Assembly: GCA_910584035.1 (NCBI GenBank)
Contig: CAJTZR010000106.1
Coordinates: forward strand, 1 to 6,333
DNA length: 6,333 bases
Source of the DNA: an uncultured Christensenella sp.
GTDB taxonomy: Bacteria; Bacillota; Clostridia; Christensenellales; UBA3700
Reading direction: 5' to 3'
Position numbers and translations under genes: made by a program. Below the pieces are notes generated by a model. It had not been told where the DNA came from and searched no databases. It saw nothing but the letters and a program-made list of their open reading frames with translations. Position 1 is the first letter of the stretch, and every line of letters starts with the position of its first letter. Shown piece after piece: positions 1 through 5,923 of this stretch.

Positions 1-531
1 GACATTCGCAAGTGGTTACAGCATTTCCGCACGTTGGACTATTCCAAGACGAAAAACCGCAAAGACCTAATCGACACGTTTATTTATCGGGTATTGCTTT
101 ACGACGATAAAATGAAAGTGATTTTCAACTTGAAAGGTGAACAGCAAAACGAATTGCTTTTGAACTTGATTTTCCCCGATTACCCCGACGGCAACGACGG
201 CGAAAACGAAAACAGCGCAAAAGAAAAAGAAACCGCAAATGCGATTTCTCTTTCAGCGGGGTGTGCGTATACCCCTGTTATGGTGGAGTTGACGGGAGTT
301 GAACCCGTGTCCAAACGGGGATTAACTATGCTTTCTTCGTGCGTAGTGCAAATTTTAAGTGTTTCGCAAAGTCGCCTTTTGCACAGGCTACTTTTTGATG
401 AGGTGCTTATTTATCCAATTGCCTCGCACCAGAAGCAATTGAACCTTCCTACTAGATTTGATGCCACTTGCCTACCAAGTAGGGTAGTAGGGGTGACAGG
501 CTCGCTAATTAAGCAGCGAAAGCCAAATTAG
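1..531 (+). CDS. Large serine recombinase, C-terminal end only, frame running into ssrA antisense (5' partial)
   Basis: The frame is open from the first base, so the catalytic N-terminal resolvase domain and zinc/DNA-binding domains lie off the left edge. Codons 1-60 (DIRKWLQHFRTLDYSK, then KDLIDTFIYRVLLYDDKMKV) match, from my knowledge of the family, the C-terminal end of clostridial large serine recombinases, where a helical segment is followed by a 'LIDtFvn.vylYDDK..i.fN' strand pair. These enzymes integrate and excise phages, conjugative transposons and genomic islands. Codons 61-93 are a low-complexity E/K/N-rich linker. From codon 94 (base 280) to the TAG at 529-531 the frame is simply the antisense of ssrA, so the last 84 residues (including VELTGVEPVS) are not an evolved domain. 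The first 60 bases are about 48% G+C by hand count, well above the rest of the window, consistent with transfer. The true functional C-terminus is uncertain. Family call good; element type unknown. Confidence 0.75.
   Translation, partial: DIRKWLQHFRTLDYSKTKNRKDLIDTFIYRVLLYDDKMKVIFNLKGEQQNELLLNLIFPDYPDGNDGENENSAKEKETANAISLSAGCAYTPVMVELTGVEPVSKRGLTMLSSCVVQILSVSQSRLLHRLLFDEVLIYPIASHQKQLNLPTRFDATCLPSRVVGVTGSLIKQRKPN
217..248 (-). terminator. Probable Rho-independent terminator of ssrA, inside the recombinase frame
   Basis: Read on the minus strand, bases 248-241 (GAAATCGC) pair with 236-229 (GCGGTTTC): eight pairs including one U.G, with loop ATTT. The stem is followed directly by TTTTTCTTTT (228-219). 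The stem starts 33 bases past the CCA end of tmRNA, a normal distance for a terminator. On the plus strand the same bases encode the K/E/N-rich linker of the recombinase. No similar T-run follows on the plus strand, so it should act only on ssrA transcripts. Confidence 0.6.
258..275. repeat. Short inverted repeat between recombinase and tmRNA 3' end
   Basis: GGGGTGT (258-264) and ATACCCC (269-275) form a seven-pair stem with one G.T pair and a four-base loop, lying five bases outside the CCA end of tmRNA. No T-run follows on either strand, so it is not a terminator by itself. Its position at the presumed island/chromosome junction makes it a candidate part of the attachment site or a recombinase-binding element, but that is inference. 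Confidence 0.4.
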
Positions 532-632
532 TATTTTTTTCTGCGTTTAATTTTAACGCTCGTTTTTACGTAGTCGAACCTACGGCACGCTTACAAAATC
601 TCACGCCCACTTGTCGAATCCGTAACAACCCC
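281..632 (-). ncRNA. ssrA: tmRNA (transfer-messenger RNA)
   Basis: This RNA rescues ribosomes stalled on broken mRNAs: it is charged with alanine, enters the A site with SmpB, and supplies a short frame encoding a degradation tag. Read on the minus strand it begins GGGGTTGTTACGGATTCGAC (632 downward) and ends CAACTCCACCA (291-281). The acceptor stem GGGGTTG/CAACTCC pairs fully with a G3.U pair, the alanine identity element. GGATTCGAC is the conserved 5' motif. The T-arm is ACGGG-TTCAACT-CCCGT, and CCA is encoded. A CGTAG/CTACG hairpin precedes the tag (pseudoknot 1 position), and a CAATTGC/GCAATTG stem (435-441 with 416-422) sits in the later pseudoknot region. At 352 bases it has normal size and appears intact despite the mobile element at its 3' end. 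Confidence 0.96.
509..544 (-). other. tmRNA tag-peptide reading frame AEKNTNLAFAA-stop
   Basis: Within tmRNA, the resume codon GCA (544-542) opens a frame of eleven codons, AEKNTNLAFAA, closed by TAA (511-509). With the alanine carried by the tRNA-like part, the added tag would be twelve residues. The C-terminal Ala-Ala is what ClpXP-type proteases recognise, and the frame lies in the usual place after the pseudoknot 1 hairpin. The ending LAFAA differs from the common ALAA. The resume codon is inferred by analogy with known tmRNAs, where GCA or a similar codon lies just after an A-rich stretch. Confidence 0.85.
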
Positions 633-637
633 AAGTT

Positions 638-666
638 AGTGTAAAATTGTAAATTTTACTTTTAAA
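638..666 (-). promoter_or_regulatory. Candidate ssrA promoter
   Basis: On the minus strand TTTAAA (666-661) and TACACT (643-638) are 17 bases apart and would start transcription at about base 632, the mature 5' end. Each box matches consensus at four of six positions. A better -10 box, TACAAT (651-646), would give a leader of about seven bases removable by RNase P, but it lacks a clear -35 box. A promoter must lie here; which box is used is not settled. Confidence 0.35.
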
Positions 667-673
667 TTGCTTT

Positions 674-735
674 TGATAATAGTTTTTTTATTATTTGCTA
701 AAACTTTTGCAAATTAATTATAACCACTATTATCA
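674..735. repeat. Inverted repeat in the ssrA/oxidoreductase intergenic region
   Basis: TGATAATAGT (674-683) and ACTATTATCA (726-735) are perfect ten-base inverted copies separated by 42 bases. The interior holds a smaller TTTGC...GCAAA pair. The repeat lies just upstream of the candidate ssrA promoter, in the region shared by two divergent genes, so it could be a pair of protein-binding half-sites or a long hairpin. The DNA is very AT-rich, so chance is a real alternative. Confidence 0.4.
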
Positions 736-831
736 TATTCATAATAACAAAAAATATTTAAAAAAGCAAGTGTTTATTAATAAAGTTATATGTAATGGTA
801 ATTTTAAGATGAAATATTATTCAATATTACT

Positions 832-852
832 TATTGCTCACTGAAAGCAATA
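832..852. repeat. Inverted repeat upstream of the oxidoreductase gene (operator-like)
   Basis: TATTGCT (832-838) and AGCAATA (846-852) are perfect inverted copies around the seven-base centre CACTGAA, making a 21-base dyad 55 bases before the oxidoreductase start. It overlaps the candidate -35 box of that gene, the layout expected of a repressor operator. The sequence does not identify a regulator. Confidence 0.4.
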
Positions 853-863
853 TACATTATATT
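834..863 (+). promoter_or_regulatory. Weak candidate promoter of the FAD/Rieske oxidoreductase gene
   Basis: TTGCTC (834-839) and TATATT (858-863) are 18 bases apart and would give a leader of about 37 bases. The -10 box matches five of six consensus positions, the -35 only three. The region is so AT-rich that other boxes cannot be excluded. Confidence 0.25.
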
Positions 864-906
864 TTTTGTTTGTTTTAAATTATTAAAAATAAGACAAACT
901 ATTAAT

Positions 907-2211
907 ATGGATAAAAGTGTATGGAGCGAGGTTACTCGCATAGAAAAAGAAAGTTTGCAAAATGATATTGAGTGTGATGTGCTTGTTATTGGTGGGGGAA
1001 TGGCTGGTGTACTCACTGCATATTATTTGCAACAAGCTGGTAGGCAAGTTGTGTTAGTTACTGGTGATAAGCTTGGAAATGGTATAACTAAAAATACCAC
1101 GGCAGTAATTACTGCACAACACGACACAATGTTTAAAGATTTGATAAAAGCCAATGGCAAAAATCTAGCAAAAGACTATTTGAATGCAAATTTGCAAGCA
1201 GTTCAAACTTTTAAAGAGCTTGTAAGTGAGCAAGAAATTGAGTGTGATTTTGAAATTACACCATCTTTTTTATATTCAAGAGAGAAACTGTTGAACGATG
1301 AGGTTCAAGCATTAAAGGAGCTTGGCTATAATGCGGAACTGGTAACAGATATAGATTTGCCATTTGAAATACGTAGTGCAGTTAAGTTTAATGATATGGC
1401 ACAATTCCATCCATTAAAATTTTTATATGGTTTGGCAGATAAAATGGATGGAGTGACAATTTATGAAAACACATTTATAACTAATATAGATGGACGTACA
1501 GCTTTTAGAAAAAATGGTAAAATTACCTTTAAACAAGCGGTAGTTGCAAGTCATTTTCCGTTTATAAATACCCACGGATTGTTTTTTATGAAAATGCATC
1601 AAAAAAGGTCATATGTAATGGCTATTGAAAGTGAAGAGAATATCAATGGTAGCTATATTGACGACAAAGAGGAAGGATACTATTTTAGAAAGTATGGCAA
1701 TTTACTTTTAATAGGGAAAGGTGAGCATAGGACTGGAACTAAGACAAAAGCACTTGAACAGCTTAAGACTTTTAAGGAAAAGTTTTATCCTCAAGCAGAA
1801 GTTAAGTATTTGTGGGGTAATCAAGATTGTGTAACTTTAGACGATATGCCTTATATTGGTGAGTATGGCAATATGTCAGATGTATTTGTCGCTACTGGGT
1901 TTAATTTATGGGGTATGACTGGTAGTATGGTAAGTGCAAAAATTTTGGCAGATATTATGTGTGGCAAAGAAAATGAGTTTGCACATTCTTTCAGTACTAA
2001 GCGTTGTATTTTTAAACCACAATTGTTTGCAAACTTAGGTATGGTTTTAGTGAATATGTTATATCCAACAACAAAAAGATGTCCACATTTGGGGTGTGCT
2101 TTAAAGTATAACAAGCGAGAGCATAGTTGGGATTGTAGCTGTCACGGCTCAAGATTTGATAGTGATGGTAAGTTAATAGATAATCCAGCAATGAAAAATA
2201 AAAAACTTTAA
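907..2211 (+). CDS. FAD-dependent oxidoreductase with short C-terminal Rieske-type 2Fe-2S segment (YhfW-like)
   Basis: A probable cytoplasmic flavoenzyme of 434 residues; the substrate is unknown. Residues 24-51 form the FAD-binding Rossmann fold with the GxGxxG pattern at G29, G31 and G34. The body, including the TTAVITAQHD stretch (64-73), AQFHPL (165-170), SHFPF (215-219) and WGMT (335-338), follows the D-amino-acid-oxidase-like fold of Bacillus YhfW-type proteins as I remember them. The C-terminus holds a Rieske motif: C392-x-H394, fifteen residues, then C410-x-x-H413 as cluster ligands, plus C397 and C412 placed for the usual disulfide. Family members I recall are about 500 residues and carry a full Rieske domain; here roughly 60 residues normally preceding the first cluster loop appear absent. 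The ATG at 907 fits the N-terminus of relatives (xxSVW..., about 28 residues before GxGxxG), though no clear Shine-Dalgarno is visible. It stands alone, divergent from ssrA, and ends before a hairpin terminator. Confidence 0.88.
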   Translation: MDKSVWSEVTRIEKESLQNDIECDVLVIGGGMAGVLTAYYLQQAGRQVVLVTGDKLGNGITKNTTAVITAQHDTMFKDLIKANGKNLAKDYLNANLQAVQTFKELVSEQEIECDFEITPSFLYSREKLLNDEVQALKELGYNAELVTDIDLPFEIRSAVKFNDMAQFHPLKFLYGLADKMDGVTIYENTFITNIDGRTAFRKNGKITFKQAVVASHFPFINTHGLFFMKMHQKRSYVMAIESEENINGSYIDDKEEGYYFRKYGNLLLIGKGEHRTGTKTKALEQLKTFKEKFYPQAEVKYLWGNQDCVTLDDMPYIGEYGNMSDVFVATGFNLWGMTGSMVSAKILADIMCGKENEFAHSFSTKRCIFKPQLFANLGMVLVNMLYPTTKRCPHLGCALKYNKREHSWDCSCHGSRFDSDGKLIDNPAMKNKKL

Positions 2212-2250
2212 AGGATAATAATTTAATAATAACTAAACGAAAATCGATAT

Positions 2251-2290
2251 TAAATTGTCTGTTATGATAGTAATAGACAATTTATTTTAT
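2251..2290 (+). terminator. Probable terminator of the oxidoreductase gene
   Basis: TAAATTGTCTGTTA (2251-2264) pairs with TAATAGACAATTTA (2271-2284): fourteen pairs with one G.T, and loop TGATAG. The stem is followed by TTTTAT. It lies 40 bases after the stop codon. The stem is AT-rich and the T-run is short, so it may be leaky. Confidence 0.6.
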
Positions 2291-2342
2291 ATATAGGCAA
2301 GTGAAAGCGATAAAAAAATGACGAAAAATAATAAAAATGGTA

Positions 2343-2371
2343 TTGAAAAAATAAATTTGTTATGGTATAAT
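2343..2371 (+). promoter_or_regulatory. Strong sigma-A promoter of the DUF4091/phosphoesterase operon
   Basis: TTGAAA (2343-2348) and a perfect TATAAT (2366-2371) are 17 bases apart, and a TG one base before the -10 box makes it an extended -10. This is the best promoter in the window. Transcription should start near 2378, giving a leader of about 74 bases with a small imperfect hairpin (2408-2424) and then the ribosome site. Confidence 0.85.
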
Positions 2372-2439
2372 ATTTTTAATAATTAAATAATAATGTGTAA
2401 AATAATGACTTGAATTTTTTAAGTTAAATTTGCATAGAT

Positions 2440-2445
2440 AAGGAG
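2440..2445 (+). promoter_or_regulatory. Ribosome binding site AAGGAG for the DUF4091 gene
   Basis: AAGGAG lies six bases before the ATG at 2452, near-ideal spacing. It is the clearest Shine-Dalgarno in the window and fixes the start of this gene. Confidence 0.9.
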
Positions 2446-2451
2446 TAAATT

Positions 2452-4071
2452 ATGATTAAAGTTATACCATTAAGTTCGCTTGTAAAAGTTTTTTCTGATA
2501 CTGAACCTACTCAAAAAGCTTTTGATAAGTTAAGTTGTTTGCGTAATGAAAAAATGCAGTTGCAAGTGGCTTTTTGCAGTAGCGATGATGCTGAGATTAA
2601 TATAACAGCAAACTCTGATTTTGGTGATTGTTTAAATATGTATTGGGTAGAAGAGATTTATTCCAAGAATCCTGTGCATCCATTACAAGATGATTATACT
2701 TTAAGGAAAAAGTCAGGATATTTCCCAGAACTATTACGTCCGCTTGATGGAGTGTTTAGTGCAAAAGCTGGCAAGTGGAATAGTGTTTGGATAGAGATTA
2801 TACCTAAAACTGCTTACAAAGTAGGTGAAAATAAGATTAGTGTTTCTTTTGCAAGTGGTGAAAATATTGAAAAAGCTGAGTTTACTATTGAAGTTATTGG
2901 CGCAGACTTGCCAGAACAAACTTTGATAAATACTAACTGGTTTCATAGTGATTGCATAGCAGTTCATTATGGAATTGAGGTATTTTCAGATAAATATTGG
3001 GAATATGTGCAGAACTTTTTGCAAGTAGCACACGATTATGGTATGAATATGGTATTAACGCCACTATTTACTCCACCACTTGATACGAAAATTGGTGGAG
3101 AGCGTCCAACTGTTCAGTTAGTAGATGTTACTTTAACAAACGGCGTTTACTCATTTGACTTTACAAAGCTTGATAAATGGATAGCAATGTGTGACACTAT
3201 TGGCATTAAGTATTTGGAGTTATCTCATTTCTTTACACAATGGGGTGCAAAAAAGTGTCCTAAGATAATAGCAAATGTAAATGGAGAGCAAAAACGAATT
3301 TTTGGTTGGGATACAAAAGCTTCGGGCAAGGAATATCGCAATTTCTTAACTCAATTTGCAACAAGCTTTAAGCAATATATTAAGGATAAAAATATTGAGG
3401 ACAGAGTATATTTCCACGTTTCTGATGAGCCAGCTCCTCCGCAAACTCGTACATATCGTAAGGCAAGCAATATTATTAGGGAATTGTTTGGTGAGTATAG
3501 GATAATGGACGCTTTGAGCAATATCAAGTTTTACAAGAAAGGACTTGTTACTTTGCCAGTTCCAGCAAATGACCATATTGAGTCGTTCATAGGTGTAGTG
3601 CCAGAGTTGTGGACATATTATTGTTGTGTGCAAGTGCGTGGAGTGTCAAATAAATTTTTCTCAATGCCTTCACAACGTAATAGAATACTTGGTTATCAAA
3701 TGTATAAATTTAATGTAAAAGGATTTTTGCATTGGGGATATAATTTTTGGTTCAAACAATATTCAGTTGGACCAGTTGACCCGTTTGTGGAAACAGATGC
3801 GGGTGGTAGTTTTCCATCTGGTGACTCATATGTTGTATATCCTGGTGAAGATGGCAAACCATTGCAATCTTTAAGGTTGAAAGTCTTTTATGACGCTTTC
3901 CAAGATATGCGAGCTTTGCAGTTGCTTGAAAGTTTGATTGGTAGAGATAAGACTATGCAAATTTTAGAGCAAGATATTGAGCCTATTACTTTTGCAAAAT
4001 ATCCGCATAGTGATGAGTGGCAATTAATGACACGTGAAAAGATTAATCAAGCTATTAAAAATGCCATTTAA
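2452..4071 (+). CDS. DUF4091 / GH123-like putative glycoside hydrolase, cytoplasmic
   Basis: This 539-residue protein has no signal peptide or membrane helix, so it should act in the cytoplasm. Residues 1-150 look like an N-terminal beta-sandwich (short alternating strands, ending EFTIEVIGADLPEQ). Residues from about 155 to 500 look like a TIM-barrel catalytic domain. The adjacent acids D325-E326 in HVSDEP match the Asp-Glu catalytic pair of GH123 beta-N-acetylgalactosaminidases, which use substrate-assisted catalysis. GFLHWGYNFW (424-433), GDSYVVYPG (457-465) and the SLRLKVFYDAFQDMRAL segment (473-489) are hallmarks of DUF4091 as I know it. Length is normal. It is first in a probable operon with the membrane phosphoesterase downstream. 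The exact sugar is unknown: DUF4091 is broader than characterised GH123, and an amino sugar or other intracellular glycan is only a guess. Family call firm, function tentative. Confidence 0.85.
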   Translation: MIKVIPLSSLVKVFSDTEPTQKAFDKLSCLRNEKMQLQVAFCSSDDAEINITANSDFGDCLNMYWVEEIYSKNPVHPLQDDYTLRKKSGYFPELLRPLDGVFSAKAGKWNSVWIEIIPKTAYKVGENKISVSFASGENIEKAEFTIEVIGADLPEQTLINTNWFHSDCIAVHYGIEVFSDKYWEYVQNFLQVAHDYGMNMVLTPLFTPPLDTKIGGERPTVQLVDVTLTNGVYSFDFTKLDKWIAMCDTIGIKYLELSHFFTQWGAKKCPKIIANVNGEQKRIFGWDTKASGKEYRNFLTQFATSFKQYIKDKNIEDRVYFHVSDEPAPPQTRTYRKASNIIRELFGEYRIMDALSNIKFYKKGLVTLPVPANDHIESFIGVVPELWTYYCCVQVRGVSNKFFSMPSQRNRILGYQMYKFNVKGFLHWGYNFWFKQYSVGPVDPFVETDAGGSFPSGDSYVVYPGEDGKPLQSLRLKVFYDAFQDMRALQLLESLIGRDKTMQILEQDIEPITFAKYPHSDEWQLMTREKINQAIKNAI

Positions 4072-4123
4072 GTATAATTTGCTATTTAGTGCTGATTTTT
4101 AATAGGTTTTTAGTGAATGAGCC

Positions 4124-4130
4124 AAAGGAA
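4124..4130 (+). promoter_or_regulatory. Ribosome binding site AAAGGAA for the phosphoesterase gene, long spacing
   Basis: AAAGGAA ends eleven bases before the ATG at 4142, somewhat further than usual. No better start codon lies closer in frame, and the next residues lead naturally into the first membrane helix, so 4142 is retained as the start. Confidence 0.55.
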
Positions 4131-4141
4131 ATTTAATTATT

Positions 4142-5704
4142 ATGGAAAGATTGAAAAAGATTTTTGATACAAAATTAAAAATATTTTCCTTTATATTAAG
4201 TGCAGTATGGTGTATATTGTATTTTGCATTAGGTGCGGCTATTTTTGGGAAAATGTGGAATACCTCACCATCTTTACCAATAGTTGGTGGAGTGATAGCC
4301 ATTATACCAATAATTTTGTGTTTAGTAAATCTATTGTTTTTAAAAAATAAGATTGTTGATATTTGTATAATTGTTGTATCTTTAATCTTTAGCTTAGGTT
4401 ACTTTTTTATATTCGCATTTATATTATCTAAGCTAAATTATTTCTTTATAACTGGCGTACCTTATTTTATTATTGTAGGAATTCTTGTCTTGATTGCCTT
4501 TTTTGCATTGGTGTATCCAAAATTACGCAAGAGTTTGCAAAAATTTACTGCAATAAGTATTGTAATATTTGTTTTATTAATAAGTATGGTTTGCTTACTA
4601 GATATTACACCTTTTTATTTGTCGGGTGGTGCAACAGTGTTTGCTGTTGAGGATGAGTACCAAATTGCTTTTTCAACTTCGCATAAATCTATTGGTGCTA
4701 TAGAGATAAACGGAAAACGCTATTATGACCAAACAAATGGTGAGAATAATGTTGGCAAATTGCATAAAATATCAATTCCAAAACAAGAGTTGGATAGCAA
4801 GAAAAATTATTCAATAGTAACTCAAAGTGTAATTTTTAATACGGCATACGTTCCGTCAAATGGCAGAGTAATTACTAAAGACTATACTTTCCGTCCTATT
4901 GACGAAAGTGATGGCATACAAATTTATAACTTGTCAGATACACACGAATGTGTTGCTGGACCAAGTAAAGCAGCAAGTTGGTTTGGTGATAAATTAGACT
5001 TACTTATTTTAAATGGTGACATTATAAATGATGTTTCAAGTGAATACCAAATAGCTATCATATATAAACTAGCGAATAACATTACTAATGGTAGCATACC
5101 AGTTATTTTTACCCGTGGCAATCACGAATGTAATGGTAAATTAGCGGCGGATTTAGATAAGTATGTTGGTAGCACTCAAAATGGTTTGTATTATACGTAT
5201 ACAATTGGTTCGTCAGTATCAATGTTGGTATTAGATACTAATAACGATATGAGCGATGATAATAAATTAATAAGACCGATTGCTAATTTTGATGTAGTTA
5301 GAAGGGAACAAAGTGAATGGTTAAAACAAAATATTAATTGGAATGTTGGATATAAACATAGCTTTGTAATAGCACATATGGCGTACCCACTATCTGGATA
5401 TATAGCAGAGGAGTGTGCTTGGAGTGATTGGGCAAAAGAACTTGTAACACTAACAAATGGAAGAACAGAGCTTGCGCTTTGCGGACACTCACATAGAGCA
5501 GATTACATATTGCCAAATACAGAGGATAATAAAATTGCAGATTACCCAGTACTAAGAGGTTCATTACGAAGCAACAAATTTATGAATAAAGAGGGTGTTT
5601 CACCAAATGAATTTATAGGTACCGCAATAGAAATAGTTGGAAGCAATATCAATATAAAATTTACAAATGCTAAAAAACAAGTACTTCAGGAGTTTAATAT
5701 ATAG
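4142..5704 (+). CDS. Membrane-anchored calcineurin-like metallophosphoesterase (five membrane helices)
   Basis: The first 160 of 520 residues hold five hydrophobic helices at about 13-35, 45-67, 71-95, 99-124 and 134-158. Positive residues after helices 2 (KNK) and 4 (PKLRKSLQK) put those loops inside and the C-terminal part outside the cell. Residues 161-255 are strand-rich and may be an Ig/FN3-like domain, as in purple-acid-phosphatase-type enzymes. Residues 259-500 are a complete calcineurin-like metallophosphoesterase with all five metal motifs: D266-x-H268, G292-D293 with D297, G326-N327-H328-E329, H412, and G448-H449-S450-H451. It should bind two metal ions and hydrolyse an extracellular phosphomonoester or phosphodiester; the substrate cannot be read from sequence. 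It lies 70 bases after the DUF4091 gene with no terminator between, so co-transcription is likely. It is followed by a strong terminator. Confidence 0.9.
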   Translation: MERLKKIFDTKLKIFSFILSAVWCILYFALGAAIFGKMWNTSPSLPIVGGVIAIIPIILCLVNLLFLKNKIVDICIIVVSLIFSLGYFFIFAFILSKLNYFFITGVPYFIIVGILVLIAFFALVYPKLRKSLQKFTAISIVIFVLLISMVCLLDITPFYLSGGATVFAVEDEYQIAFSTSHKSIGAIEINGKRYYDQTNGENNVGKLHKISIPKQELDSKKNYSIVTQSVIFNTAYVPSNGRVITKDYTFRPIDESDGIQIYNLSDTHECVAGPSKAASWFGDKLDLLILNGDIINDVSSEYQIAIIYKLANNITNGSIPVIFTRGNHECNGKLAADLDKYVGSTQNGLYYTYTIGSSVSMLVLDTNNDMSDDNKLIRPIANFDVVRREQSEWLKQNINWNVGYKHSFVIAHMAYPLSGYIAEECAWSDWAKELVTLTNGRTELALCGHSHRADYILPNTEDNKIADYPVLRGSLRSNKFMNKEGVSPNEFIGTAIEIVGSNINIKFTNAKKQVLQEFNI

Positions 5705-5712
5705 AAGCAAAT

Positions 5713-5749
5713 AAATTACGGGATAAATTTTTATTCCGTAATTTTTATG
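5713..5749 (+). terminator. Rho-independent terminator after the phosphoesterase gene
   Basis: AAATTACGGGATAA (5713-5726) pairs with TTATTCCGTAATTT (5731-5744): fourteen pairs with one G.T and a four-base loop, followed by TTATGTTT. With the last stem bases, the RNA 3' side reads AATTTTTAT. It starts nine bases after the stop codon and ends the probable DUF4091-phosphoesterase transcript. Confidence 0.82.
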
Positions 5750-5923
5750 TTTAATGTATTAATTAAGCAACAATTTTACTATTTAGCGTGATTATTAAAA
5801 ATCATATTATTTAAAATGACAACATAAATAAAATATTTATTCTACAAATAATATTTGTTATTGTATTTGATAAAACCACGATAGTTTTATACCACACAAA
5901 ATTATTTCTTTTAGTATCTCTTA

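Noticed and set aside
1..531. A novel 165-residue protein starting at base 34 (TTG)
   Set aside because: The frame is open to the left edge with recombinase-like sequence before base 34, and the last half is tmRNA antisense. It is a partial recombinase, not a new short protein.
831..1016. 61-codon minus-strand frame overlapping the oxidoreductase start
   Set aside because: It overlaps the well-supported N-terminus and FAD motif of the plus-strand gene, has low-complexity content, and resembles no family.
1851..2114. Minus-strand frame inside the oxidoreductase gene, and similar minus-strand frames inside the other genes
   Set aside because: They are antisense shadows of well-supported coding sequence, without ribosome sites or family resemblance.
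2318..2386. 22-codon plus-strand frame starting ATGACGAAA in the intergenic gap
   Set aside because: It has no ribosome site and runs across the strong TTGAAA/TATAAT promoter, so it would not be transcribed from it. Lysine/asparagine-rich content is expected by chance in such AT-rich DNA.
4073..4078. Perfect TATAAT just after the DUF4091 stop codon
   Set aside because: No -35 box at 16-18 bases upstream and no extended -10 TG. The hexamer is common by chance in this composition, so a separate promoter for the phosphoesterase gene is not claimed.
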